64,000 nt of DNA from NCBI RefSeq assembly GCF_024172085.1, contig NZ_JAMZDZ010000001.1, positions 8,556,001-8,620,000 on the forward strand, in the 5' to 3' direction. The notes under the pieces are model-generated. The model made no database searches. It saw only the letters and a program-made list of their open reading frames with translations, and was not told where the DNA came from. A program made the position numbers and the translations under genes. The DNA is from Hamadaea flava (lineage in GTDB: Bacteria > Actinomycetota > Actinomycetes > Mycobacteriales > Micromonosporaceae). Below, piece after piece: positions 25,072-33,012 of this stretch (positions within the stretch are counted from its first letter, which is position 1; each line of letters begins with the position of its first letter).

Positions 25072-26370
25072 ATGACGACTTCCCAGGCTGCCCCGAGCCG
25101 GCTTACCCGCCGGGGCTTTCTCTCGGTGGGTGCCGCGGCAGCCCTGAGCCTGACGGCGCTCAGCGCCTGTAGCTCCGACGACGGCGACGGTTCGGGCGCC
25201 AAGAAGATCACCTTCTGGCTGTCCACCTCGGCGCAGCTCGACGGCTACACCAACCTGGCCAAGGAGTTCGAGGCCAAGGAGGGCGTCACGGTCGAGATCG
25301 TGAACGTCCCCTACGACGGCTACCAGGACAAGCTGCGGCAGTCCGCGCAGGCCAACTCCCTGCCGGACGTCGCCAGCGTCCCGTCGCTGGACCCGATCTG
25401 GATCAACCAGCTCCAGGACCTGAGCGCGACGGCGAACAACGAGGCGAACAAGATCCGCAAGGACATCCTCACGGTGCAGGACGGCAAGACCCTCTGCATC
25501 CCGTCGGACATCACCGCGGCCGGTCTGTTCATCAACAAGACCCTGTTCGCCAAGGCCGGGGTCGAGTTCCCCACCGACCCGAACAAGACCTGGACCTGGG
25601 ACGAGTTCCTCGCCGCGACGGCGAAGGTCCGTGACGCGGCGAAGGCCAAGTACTCCCTGGTCTACGACAACTCGCCGGCCCGCATCCGGGCGTTCATCTA
25701 CAACAACGGCGGCAAGGGTTTCCAGCTCGGCTCCGACGGCAAGTACGCCACCCCGGACGACGCCACCATCCAGGCGCTGACCAAGTTCGCCGCGCTCAAC
25801 GACGACAAGGTCATGCCGAAGTCGGTGTGGACCTCCGGCGCCGACCCGAACGCGCTGTTCAAGAGCGGCCAGGTCGTCGCGTACTTCTCCGGGGTCTGGC
25901 AGGTCGCCGACTTCGCCGAGGGCATCACCAACTTCGAGTGGGCCAGCGCCCCGACGCCGGGCCCGGTGCACGCCACCGACATCAACCTCGGCGGCAAGGT
26001 CGTCGCGTTCACCAACGGCGACCGGGCTTCGGCGGCCAAGAAGTGGGTCGACTTCATGTTCCAGCGGGACAACTACGCCAAGCTGGCGCAGTCCAACGGC
26101 TACCTGTCCGTCGAGGCCGGCCTGGACCTGAAGTACCCGTTCACCAAGCAGTCGGCCCTCGACGCGTTCGCGCTCTACAACAAGGAGATCGAACTGGCCG
26201 ACCCGATCTCGTCCTCGGGCCAGGCGGCCGGCACGACGCTCGTCCTGAAGGGCAAGGCGATCCAGACCGATCCCACCAAGACGGAGATGGCCAAGTTCAT
26301 CAACGGCCAGCAGGACGTCCAGAAGACCGTCACGAACATCGTGAACGGGCTCAACGAGCAGGTCGGCTGA
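25072..26370 (+). CDS. ABC transporter sugar-binding lipoprotein
   Basis: 432 residues, family 1 extracellular solute-binding protein. The N-terminus carries a twin-arginine-like segment (RLTRRGFLSVGAAAALSL) and a lipobox (LSAC) whose Cys would be lipidated, so it may be a Tat-exported lipoprotein. The mature part begins KKITFWLSTSAQLDGYTNLAKEFEAKEGVTVEIVNVPYDGYQDKL, a typical sugar-binder start. The ATG at 25072 has GAGGAG upstream. It is the first gene of a three-gene importer without an ATPase; actinomycetes usually share one MsiK-type ATPase. Ligand not evident: the operator pattern suggests either the mannoside regulon, the inositol regulon, or both. Confidence 0.9.
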   Translation: MTTSQAAPSRLTRRGFLSVGAAAALSLTALSACSSDDGDGSGAKKITFWLSTSAQLDGYTNLAKEFEAKEGVTVEIVNVPYDGYQDKLRQSAQANSLPDVASVPSLDPIWINQLQDLSATANNEANKIRKDILTVQDGKTLCIPSDITAAGLFINKTLFAKAGVEFPTDPNKTWTWDEFLAATAKVRDAAKAKYSLVYDNSPARIRAFIYNNGGKGFQLGSDGKYATPDDATIQALTKFAALNDDKVMPKSVWTSGADPNALFKSGQVVAYFSGVWQVADFAEGITNFEWASAPTPGPVHATDINLGGKVVAFTNGDRASAAKKWVDFMFQRDNYAKLAQSNGYLSVEAGLDLKYPFTKQSALDAFALYNKEIELADPISSSGQAAGTTLVLKGKAIQTDPTKTEMAKFINGQQDVQKTVTNIVNGLNEQVG

Positions 26371-26384
26371 CGCCACACCGCGAC

Positions 26385-26414
26385 GCCCGCCGGCATCGGC
26401 CGATGCCGGCGGGC
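26385..26414 (+). repeat. Perfect 30-base palindrome between binding protein and permease
   Basis: Two 15-base arms (GCCCGCCGGCATCGG and its complement) form an uninterrupted palindrome 15 bases after the binding-protein stop. In transcripts it would fold into a very stable hairpin. Such structures commonly protect the upstream mRNA or partly terminate it, giving more binding protein than permease. Confidence 0.8.
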
Positions 26415-26441
26415 CCCGCCCGTCGGAAAGGGACAGGATTC

Positions 26442-27398
26442 ATGGTGGACAGCATTCGCCCGACGGCGTCGGAGCCGAGTCCCGAGGTGCGCCGGGGGCC
26501 GGAGCCGGTGCGGCCCCGGCAGCGGAACGGGCGCCGCAAGCGGTACACCGGAGCGCCGCTGGTGCTCATCTCGATCAACCTGCTCCTGTTCGTCACGTTC
26601 TTCGTCTGGCCCGCGATCACCGGCCTGATGTACTCGTTCACCAGCTACACCGGCGTCGGCCCGGCTCCCTGGGTGGGGCTGGACAACTACCAGCGGCTGC
26701 TGCAGGACGACGCCTTCTACGCCGCGCTGATTCGCACCCTCGTCTACACCGCCGGCGTCGTGCCGCTGACGATCGTGCTGTCGCTGGGCACCGCGGTGCT
26801 GCTCACCAGCCCGTACGCCAAAGGTAAGACGATCGCCCGGATCGTGTTCTTCCTGCCCTGGCTCATCTCGCCGATCATCGCGGGCGTCATCTGGCGCTGG
26901 CTGTTCGGCGAGAACTTCGGCCTGGTGAACTACCTGATCACCTCGCTGGGCGGCAAAGAGGTGGCCTGGCAGTCCAACGGGAATCTGTCGCTGATCGTCG
27001 TCATCATCGCCGCGGCGTGGGGCGGCACCGCGTTCAACATGCTGCTGTTCGTGGCGGCGCTGAAGAACGTGCCGACGGCGTACTACGAGGCGGCGTCGCT
27101 CGACGGAGCCGGCTCGTGGGCGAAGTTCCGCCGGATCACGTTGCCCGCCATCGCGCCGACGACGTTCATCGTGGTGCTGCTGAGCATCCTGCACTCCATG
27201 AAGGAGTACGCGCTGATCAAGGCGATCAACGACGGCGGGCCGGGCAGCACCAACAACCTGCTCGTCCAGTACATCTACACGAAGGGCTTCGAGCGCGCCC
27301 AGATCGGCTACGCCAGCGCCGCCTCCTTCGTCCTGATGCTGATCCTCATGATCGTCGCGATCATCCAGCTGGTGATGAACCGCCGGAAGGAGTCCTGA
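26442..27398 (+). CDS. ABC sugar transporter permease, MalF type
   Basis: 318 residues with six predicted membrane helices after a basic cytoplasmic N-terminus (RQRNGRRKRYTGAPL). The EAA loop that contacts the ATPase is present (YYEAASLDGAGSWAKFRRITLPAIAPT, about residues 215-240). The ATG at 26442 has AAAGGGA upstream. Its stop overlaps the start of the next permease by one base (TGATG), implying translational coupling. Confidence 0.93.
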   Translation: MVDSIRPTASEPSPEVRRGPEPVRPRQRNGRRKRYTGAPLVLISINLLLFVTFFVWPAITGLMYSFTSYTGVGPAPWVGLDNYQRLLQDDAFYAALIRTLVYTAGVVPLTIVLSLGTAVLLTSPYAKGKTIARIVFFLPWLISPIIAGVIWRWLFGENFGLVNYLITSLGGKEVAWQSNGNLSLIVVIIAAAWGGTAFNMLLFVAALKNVPTAYYEAASLDGAGSWAKFRRITLPAIAPTTFIVVLLSILHSMKEYALIKAINDGGPGSTNNLLVQYIYTKGFERAQIGYASAASFVLMLILMIVAIIQLVMNRRKES

Positions 27399-28249
27399 TG
27401 GCTGCGCGAGCCAAGCGTCCGGCCGCGCCGGGCGAACTGACCAAGAAGTTCTGGGCGACCGCCGTCATGTGGCTGCTGGTCGCCGTGTACGGCGTACCGG
27501 TGTTGTGGTTCCTGCTCAGCTCGTTCAAGCCGGCGGGGGAGCTGTTCTCGTATCCGCTGACGCTGTTCTCCAAGCACCCGACGATCAAGGGCTACACCCA
27601 GGCCTGGACCAGCTTCGACTTCGCCCAGTACTTCCTCAACACGCTGATCGTGGCGGTCGCGGCCACCGCCCTGACCATCGTGGCCAGTGCGATGTGCGGC
27701 TACGCGCTGGCCAAGTACAACAACTGGTGGATCAGAGCCTTCACGGTCTGCATCCTGGCCACCACCATGCTGCCCGGCGAGGTCATCCTGTCACCGCTGT
27801 TCCTCGTCGTCCGCGACCTGGGCATGTACAACAGCATCGCGGCGGTCGTGGTGCCGTCGGTCATCACGGCGACCGGCACGTTCATGTTCCGGCAGTTCTT
27901 CCTCAGCGTCCCCAACGACCTGCTGGAGGCGGCCCGCATCGACGGCTCGGGCGAACTGTCGACGTTCCTGCGGATCATGCTGCCGCTGTCCCGGCCGATC
28001 ATCATGACCCTGGCGGTGTTCTCGTTCCAGTGGCGGTGGAACGACTACATCTGGCCACTCATCGTGCTCAACGACCCGAACAAGTTCACCCTCCAGATCG
28101 GAGTGGCGAGCATCGTCGGCGCGGAGAACGTCAACTGGTCGGTCCTACTGGGAGCGTCCGTGCTCTCGATGGTCCCGCTCGTGGTGATCTACCTGGTGTT
28201 CCAGAAGTACGTCATGAACGCCGACATCAACGCAGGTCTCAAGGACTGA
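27398..28249 (+). CDS. ABC sugar transporter permease, MalG type
   Basis: 283 residues with six membrane helices. The EAA loop reads LLEAARIDGSGELSTFLRIMLPLSRP and the conserved MalG end reads FVQK-like VFQKYVMNADINAGLKD. Starts on the last base of the previous stop codon. Partner of the MalF-type permease; the ATPase is not encoded here. Confidence 0.93.
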   Translation: MAARAKRPAAPGELTKKFWATAVMWLLVAVYGVPVLWFLLSSFKPAGELFSYPLTLFSKHPTIKGYTQAWTSFDFAQYFLNTLIVAVAATALTIVASAMCGYALAKYNNWWIRAFTVCILATTMLPGEVILSPLFLVVRDLGMYNSIAAVVVPSVITATGTFMFRQFFLSVPNDLLEAARIDGSGELSTFLRIMLPLSRPIIMTLAVFSFQWRWNDYIWPLIVLNDPNKFTLQIGVASIVGAENVNWSVLLGASVLSMVPLVVIYLVFQKYVMNADINAGLKD

Positions 28250-28283
28250 TTCCGCGCTGGGCGTCGCCCGGGCCGCGCGGGGC

Positions 28284-28323
28284 TTTGTTCGGACAAAGTT
28301 ATTGTGAGAATGTCAGGACAAAT
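28284..28323. promoter_or_regulatory. Two candidate operators upstream of the inositol operon
   Basis: TTTGTTCGGACAAA (28284-28297) is a near-perfect palindrome, and ATGTCAGGACAAAT (28310-28323) is a second copy of the same half-site (TTTGTCC when read in reverse). They sit just upstream of a possible promoter, TTGACG (28325-28330) and AAAGAT (28349-28354), spacer 18. The pattern fits a GntR/HutC site. Confidence 0.55.
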
Positions 28324-28404
28324 CTTGACGGCAGGGTCGGCCCGCCGGAAAGATGTTGTTCGGAACCGAGGTCCGCTGGGCGTCGGCCGGGAAGGGAAAT
28401 GCGC

Positions 28405-29403
28405 ATGCGTATCGGGGTAGCCGGGGTCGGGCGGATCGGCGCTTTCCACGCCGAGACCCTGCGGAATCTGGCCGGCGTCGACGAACTGGTGCTGGCCGAC
28501 GCGTACTCCGGCCGGGCCAAGGAAGTGGCCACATCGCTCGGCGCCGACTGGACCGAGACCGTCGACGAACTGCTCGCCGCCAACCTGGACGGTCTGGTCG
28601 TCGCGGTGGCCACCGACGCACACGCCGACCTGATCCTGCGCGGCGTCGACCGCGACATCCCGGTGTTCTGCGAGAAGCCGGTCGCCCCCGACGCCACAGG
28701 CACGCTGGCCGTCGTCGACCGGGTGGCCCGCTCGTCGGTGCCGGTGCAGATCGGCTTCCAGCGCCGCTTCGACGCCGGCTACACCGCCGCTCGGGAGGCA
28801 GTCGCCGCCGGCCGGCTCGGCTGGGTGCACACACTGCGCGGCGGCACACTGGACGCCGCTCCGCCGCCGGCCGCGTACATCCCGGTGTCCGGTGGCATCT
28901 TCCGCGATTGCAGCGTCCACGACTTCGACATCGTCCGGTGGGTCACCGGGCGCGAGGTGGTCGAGGTGTACGCCGCCGGCGCGAACCGGGGCGAGGACTT
29001 CTTCCGCGAGGCCGACGACGTCGACACCGCCGTAGCCGTCCTGACCTTCGACGACGGCGCCTTCGCCACCATCTCGGCCACCCGCTACAACGCCGCCGGT
29101 TACGACGTACGCCTCGACGTGCTCGGCTCGCAGGACAGCATCAGCGTCGGGCTCGACGACCGGCTGCCGCTGCGCTCGGCCGAACCAGGTGTCGGCTTCC
29201 CAACCGGTACGCCGTATCCGGGGTTCATGGAGCGGTTCGAGGCGGCGTACCGGCGGGAGCTGAGCGCGTTCGCCGACATCGTCGCGGGCCGCGCGGAGGT
29301 CACCTGCTCCGTGCACGACGCCCTGGCGGCGTTCCGCATCGCCGAAGCGTGTGACCGGTCCCGCCGTGAGCACCGTCCAGTTCGGATCGAGGGAGGCAAC
29401 TGA
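28405..29403 (+). CDS. iolG: myo-Inositol 2-dehydrogenase
   Basis: Gfo/Idh/MocA protein of 332 residues that oxidises myo-inositol to 2-keto-myo-inositol with NAD. The Rossmann motif is RIGVAGVGRIGAFHAETL, the cofactor-site Lys is in VFCEKPVAPD, and the catalytic Asp/His region is in GGIFRDCSVHDFDIVRWVTG. I choose the ATG at 28405 since GAAGGG lies eight bases upstream; an ATG at 28399 is too close. It heads the inositol operon, and the next gene overlaps its stop by one base. The immediate neighbours (iolE-like, iolC, iolB, iolD, iolA) make the inositol assignment strong. Confidence 0.88.
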   Translation: MRIGVAGVGRIGAFHAETLRNLAGVDELVLADAYSGRAKEVATSLGADWTETVDELLAANLDGLVVAVATDAHADLILRGVDRDIPVFCEKPVAPDATGTLAVVDRVARSSVPVQIGFQRRFDAGYTAAREAVAAGRLGWVHTLRGGTLDAAPPPAAYIPVSGGIFRDCSVHDFDIVRWVTGREVVEVYAAGANRGEDFFREADDVDTAVAVLTFDDGAFATISATRYNAAGYDVRLDVLGSQDSISVGLDDRLPLRSAEPGVGFPTGTPYPGFMERFEAAYRRELSAFADIVAGRAEVTCSVHDALAAFRIAEACDRSRREHRPVRIEGGN

Positions 29404-30275
29404 TGACCATCGCGGACCGGATCGCCGGTGCGCCCATCTCCTGGGGCGTGTGCGAGGTGCCCGGCTGGGGCCACCAGATGGCACCCGACCGGGTGCTCAC
29501 CGAGATGCGCGACGTGGGACTCGCGGCGACCGAGTTCGGGCCGGAGGGATTCCTCCCTGACGCGCCCGCCGACAAGGCCGACCTGCTGCGGCAATACGGA
29601 CTGCGGGCAGTCGGCGGATTCGTGCCGGTCGTGCTGCACGACCCGGCGGTGGACGTGCTCGCCACGGTCGCCCCGGCGCTGACCGCCTTCACCGCTGCCG
29701 CCGCGTCCACTCTCGTGCTCGCGGCCGACTCCGGCGCCACCGGCTACGACGAGCGGGTGGAGCTGGACGAGGACGCCTGGCGGACGCTGCTGGACAACCT
29801 GGACCGCATCGCCGAGGCCGCGGCCGACCGAGGCATCACCGCGACGCTGCACCCGCACGTGGGCACGATCGTCGAACGCCGGGCCGACGTCGACCGGGTC
29901 CTCGACGGCAGCCGCATTCCCCTCTGCCTCGACACCGGCCACCTGCTCATCGGCGGGACCGATCCGGTCGCCCTCGCCGCCGCCGCACCGGAACGGATCG
30001 CCCACACCCATCTCAAGGACGTCGACGACGCCCTGGCCGCCCGCGTACGCGCGGGCGAGCTGACCTACACCGACGCCGTCCGGGCCGGAATGTACCGGCC
30101 GCTGGGCCAGGGCGACATCGACATCGCCGCGATCGTGCGCGGACTGGAGTCCGCCGGATACACCGGCTGGTACGTCATGGAGCAGGACGCGATCCTGACC
30201 GCCGAGCCGCCGGCCGACGGCGGTCCGGTCGCCGACGTCCGGGCCAGCCTGGCCTTCCTCGGCGGAGCGGCCTGA
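29403..30275 (+). CDS. iolE: IolE-like TIM-barrel protein (inosose dehydratase candidate)
   Basis: 290 residues of the AP endonuclease 2-type sugar isomerase/epimerase barrel. It begins RIAGAPISWGVCEVPGWG, the APISWG motif seen in IolE and related proteins of actinobacterial iol clusters. Metal-ligand stretches are visible: TATLHPHVGTIVE, ICLDTGHLL-like PLCLDTGHLLIGG, IAHTHLKDVD and WYVMEQD. Expected reaction: dehydration of 2-keto-myo-inositol. Because IolH and IolI share the fold, an isomerase role cannot be excluded. It overlaps iolG by one base and iolC by one base, so translation is coupled. Confidence 0.78.
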   Translation: MTIADRIAGAPISWGVCEVPGWGHQMAPDRVLTEMRDVGLAATEFGPEGFLPDAPADKADLLRQYGLRAVGGFVPVVLHDPAVDVLATVAPALTAFTAAAASTLVLAADSGATGYDERVELDEDAWRTLLDNLDRIAEAAADRGITATLHPHVGTIVERRADVDRVLDGSRIPLCLDTGHLLIGGTDPVALAAAAPERIAHTHLKDVDDALAARVRAGELTYTDAVRAGMYRPLGQGDIDIAAIVRGLESAGYTGWYVMEQDAILTAEPPADGGPVADVRASLAFLGGAA

Positions 30276-31270
30276 TGAGCCCACCGGCCGCGACGCCGCC
30301 CGAGGTGCGCGGACCGACCGAGCGGCCGTTCGAGGTCGTGACGATGGGCCGCATCGGGGTGGATGTCTATCCACTCCAGATCGGCGTGTCCTTGCGAAAG
30401 GTGACCAGCTTCGGCAAGTACCTCGGCGGCAGTTCCACCAACGTCGCGGTCGCGGCGGCCCGCCACGGACGGCGTACCGCGGTGATCACCCGGACCGGCG
30501 CCGACCCGTTCGGCGAGTTCCTGCACGACGCGCTGGCCGGTTTCGGGGTGGACGATCGGTACGTGACTGCGGTTCCCGGTCTGCCGACGCCGGTCACGTT
30601 CTGCGAGATCTTCCCGCCCGACGACTTCCCGCTGTACTTCTACCGGGAGCCGAAGGCGCCCGACCTGGAGATCGACGAGGACGAACTCGACCTCGACGCG
30701 ATCCGGGCGGCCGACCTGTTCTGGGTCACCACCACCGGGCTCAGCCAGGAGCCGAGCCGCTCGGCCACGCTCGCCGCGCTGAGGGCCCGGGGCAAGTCCG
30801 GGCTGACCGTGCTCGACCTGGACTACCGGCCGATGTTCTGGTCCTCCCCGGACGAGGCCCGGCACTGGATTCAGCAAGCCCTGCCACACGTGACGGTCGC
30901 GGTCGGCAACCTCGAGGAGTGCGAGGTCGCGACCGGCGTACGCGATCCGAAAGCGGCGGCGCGGGCCTTGCACGGCTTCGGCGTCGACCTCGCCGTCGTC
31001 AAGCAGGGGCCGGCCGGCGTACTGGGGTCCGACGGGAAGACCGAGGTGTCGGTGCCGCCGGTGCCGATCGAGGTCGTCAACGGGCTCGGTGCGGGCGACG
31101 GCTTCGGCGGCGCGCTGTGCCACGGACTGCTCGCCGGCTGGCCGCTGGAGCGGGTCCTGCGATTCGCCAACGCGGCCGGCGCCATCGTCGCCTCCCGTCT
31201 GGCCTGTTCCGACGCCATGCCCACGACCGACGAGGTCGAAGCCCTGCTGGGAGAGGCCACCGATGCTTGA
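30275..31270 (+). CDS. iolC: 5-Dehydro-2-deoxygluconokinase
   Basis: PfkB-family kinase of 331 residues that phosphorylates 5-dehydro-2-deoxygluconate. The first signature is KYLGGSSTNVAVAAARHGRRTAVITRTGADPFG and the second is VVNGLGAGDGFGGALCHGLLAGW with the catalytic Asp in GAGDGF. The N-terminal VVTMGRIGVDVYPLQIG is typical of IolC. It overlaps the previous gene by one base and the next by eight. Confidence 0.93.
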   Translation: MSPPAATPPEVRGPTERPFEVVTMGRIGVDVYPLQIGVSLRKVTSFGKYLGGSSTNVAVAAARHGRRTAVITRTGADPFGEFLHDALAGFGVDDRYVTAVPGLPTPVTFCEIFPPDDFPLYFYREPKAPDLEIDEDELDLDAIRAADLFWVTTTGLSQEPSRSATLAALRARGKSGLTVLDLDYRPMFWSSPDEARHWIQQALPHVTVAVGNLEECEVATGVRDPKAAARALHGFGVDLAVVKQGPAGVLGSDGKTEVSVPPVPIEVVNGLGAGDGFGGALCHGLLAGWPLERVLRFANAAGAIVASRLACSDAMPTTDEVEALLGEATDA

Positions 31271-32135
31271 CGAGCAGTTCCGGGCCATCGTGGACGCCCG
31301 AATGCGGCAGCCCGGGGCCGTCGCCGAGCGCGCCGCGGCCCGGGTCCGCCCGGCGTCGATGTTCAACGAGCGCGGACGGCTCATGATCATCGCGGCCGAT
31401 CATCCCGCCCGGGGCGCGCTGCGCGCCGGCGACCGCCCGACCGCCATGGGCAACCGGGTCGACCTGCTGGACCGCATCGCGCTCGCGCTGTCGCGTCCCG
31501 GCGTCAACGGCGTCCTCGGCACCGCCGACATCATCGAGGATCTGCTGCTGATGGGTGCGCTGGACGGCAAGGTCGTGATCGGTTCGATGAACCGGGGCGG
31601 GCTGGCCGGCACGGTCTTCGAGATCGACGACCGGTTCACCGGCTACACCGCCGAGGTCATCGCCGCCATGGGGTACGAGGGCGGCAAGATGCTGATGCGC
31701 ATCGATCCCGGCGATCCGGGCACGGTGGCCACGATGCAGGCGTGCTCGCAGGCCGTCACCGGGCTGGCCGAGCAGCGGCTGATGGCCATGATCGAGCCGT
31801 TCATCTCGCATCGGGTCGACGGCCGCGTCCGCAACGAGCTGACCGCCGACGCGATGGTGCGTGCGGTCAGCGTCGCGGCCGGCATCGGCGCGACTTCGGC
31901 GTACTCGTGGCTGAAGATCCCGGTGGTCGACGAGATGGAGCGCGTCGTGGCGGCCAGCACGCTGCCCGCGTTGATCCTCGGCGGCGAGGTGTCGGCCGAC
32001 CAGGACGCCACCTTCGACAGCTGGCGCAAGGCGCTGGCCCTGCCGACCGTCTGCGGTCTGGTCGTGGGCCGGGCGTTGCTCTACCCGCCGGACGACGACG
32101 TCGCGGCGGCCGTCGACACCGCCGTGAGCCTGTGA
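31263..32135 (+). CDS. Cgl0158-type (beta/alpha)8-barrel aldolase candidate
   Basis: 290 residues. Members of this family sit next to iolC in Corynebacterium and other actinobacteria and are fused or paired with iolC elsewhere. Visible features are RGRLMIIAADHPARGAL near the N-terminus (an aldolase-like start), NGVLGTADIIEDLLLMG, KMLMRIDPGDPGTV and SAYSWLKIPVVDEMERV with a candidate Schiff-base Lys. The best inference is cleavage of 2-deoxy-5-keto-gluconate 6-phosphate, the step done by IolJ in Bacillus, since no IolJ homologue is seen here. Overlaps iolC by eight bases. Confidence 0.8.
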   Translation: MLDEQFRAIVDARMRQPGAVAERAAARVRPASMFNERGRLMIIAADHPARGALRAGDRPTAMGNRVDLLDRIALALSRPGVNGVLGTADIIEDLLLMGALDGKVVIGSMNRGGLAGTVFEIDDRFTGYTAEVIAAMGYEGGKMLMRIDPGDPGTVATMQACSQAVTGLAEQRLMAMIEPFISHRVDGRVRNELTADAMVRAVSVAAGIGATSAYSWLKIPVVDEMERVVAASTLPALILGGEVSADQDATFDSWRKALALPTVCGLVVGRALLYPPDDDVAAAVDTAVSL

Positions 32136-32145
32136 GGGAGGCGAG

Positions 32146-33012
32146 ATGAACGATCAGTACATCCCCGACGGGACCGGGGCCGAAGAGCCGTACCGGCTCG
32201 TGATCACGCCGGAACGGGCCGGGTGGGCGTACAGCGGACTGCGGGTGCTCGACCTCGCGCCGCGGCAGACCCACCAGTTCGCGACCGGTGATGAGGAGAT
32301 GCTGGTCCTGCCCCTGTCGGGCGGCTGCGTCGTGCGGGCCGACGGCCAGGAGTATTCGGTCGACGGGCGGGCGAGCGTGTTCTCCCGCGTGACCGACTTC
32401 GTCTACCTCCCGTGCCGGACGGTCGCCGAGGTGACCTCGCTCGACGGCGGCCGGTACGCCCTGCCCAGCGCGCGGACCACCCGGCGGCTCGAGGTGCGCT
32501 ACGGCGCGGCCGAGGACGTGCCGGTGGAACTGCGCGGCGCGGGCTCGGCCAGCCGTCAGGTGAACAACTTCTGCACTCCGGGGAGCTTCCCGACCGACAA
32601 GCTGATCGCGGTCGAGGTGCTCACGCCGGGCGGCAACTGGTCGTCGTATCCGCCGCACAAGCACGACGAGCACGGCGACGACGAACGGGAGCTGGAAGAG
32701 ATCTACTACTTCGAAGTGGACCGGGAAGGACCCGGCTACCAGCGGGTCTACTCGTCCGGGCCGGACAAGCAGATCGATGTGCTGGCTGAGGTGCACAGCG
32801 GCGACGCGGTGGTGATCCCGTTCGGCTACCACGGGCCGTCGATGGCGGCCCCCGGCTACGACCTGTACTACCTCAACGTGATGGCCGGCCCGGCCGCCGA
32901 CCGCGAGTGGCTGTTCCGGGACGATCCCGAGCACGCCTGGATCCGAGACACCTGGGCGGCCGAGCCGGTCGACCCGCGACTGCCGCTGACCGGCGCAGGG
33001 AGGAAGCAATGA
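32146..33012 (+). CDS. iolB: 5-Deoxy-glucuronate isomerase
   Basis: 288-residue bicupin. The metal-binding cupin motif is in NWSSYPPHKHDEHGDDERELEEIYYFEVD, with the His and Glu ligands of IolB, and VVIPFGYHGPSMAAPGYDLYYLNVMAGP supplies the last His and the family-specific end. It converts 5-deoxy-glucuronate to 5-dehydro-2-deoxygluconate. The ATG follows GGGAGGCG; the stop overlaps the iolD start (ATGA). Confidence 0.95.
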   Translation: MNDQYIPDGTGAEEPYRLVITPERAGWAYSGLRVLDLAPRQTHQFATGDEEMLVLPLSGGCVVRADGQEYSVDGRASVFSRVTDFVYLPCRTVAEVTSLDGGRYALPSARTTRRLEVRYGAAEDVPVELRGAGSASRQVNNFCTPGSFPTDKLIAVEVLTPGGNWSSYPPHKHDEHGDDERELEEIYYFEVDREGPGYQRVYSSGPDKQIDVLAEVHSGDAVVIPFGYHGPSMAAPGYDLYYLNVMAGPAADREWLFRDDPEHAWIRDTWAAEPVDPRLPLTGAGRKQ

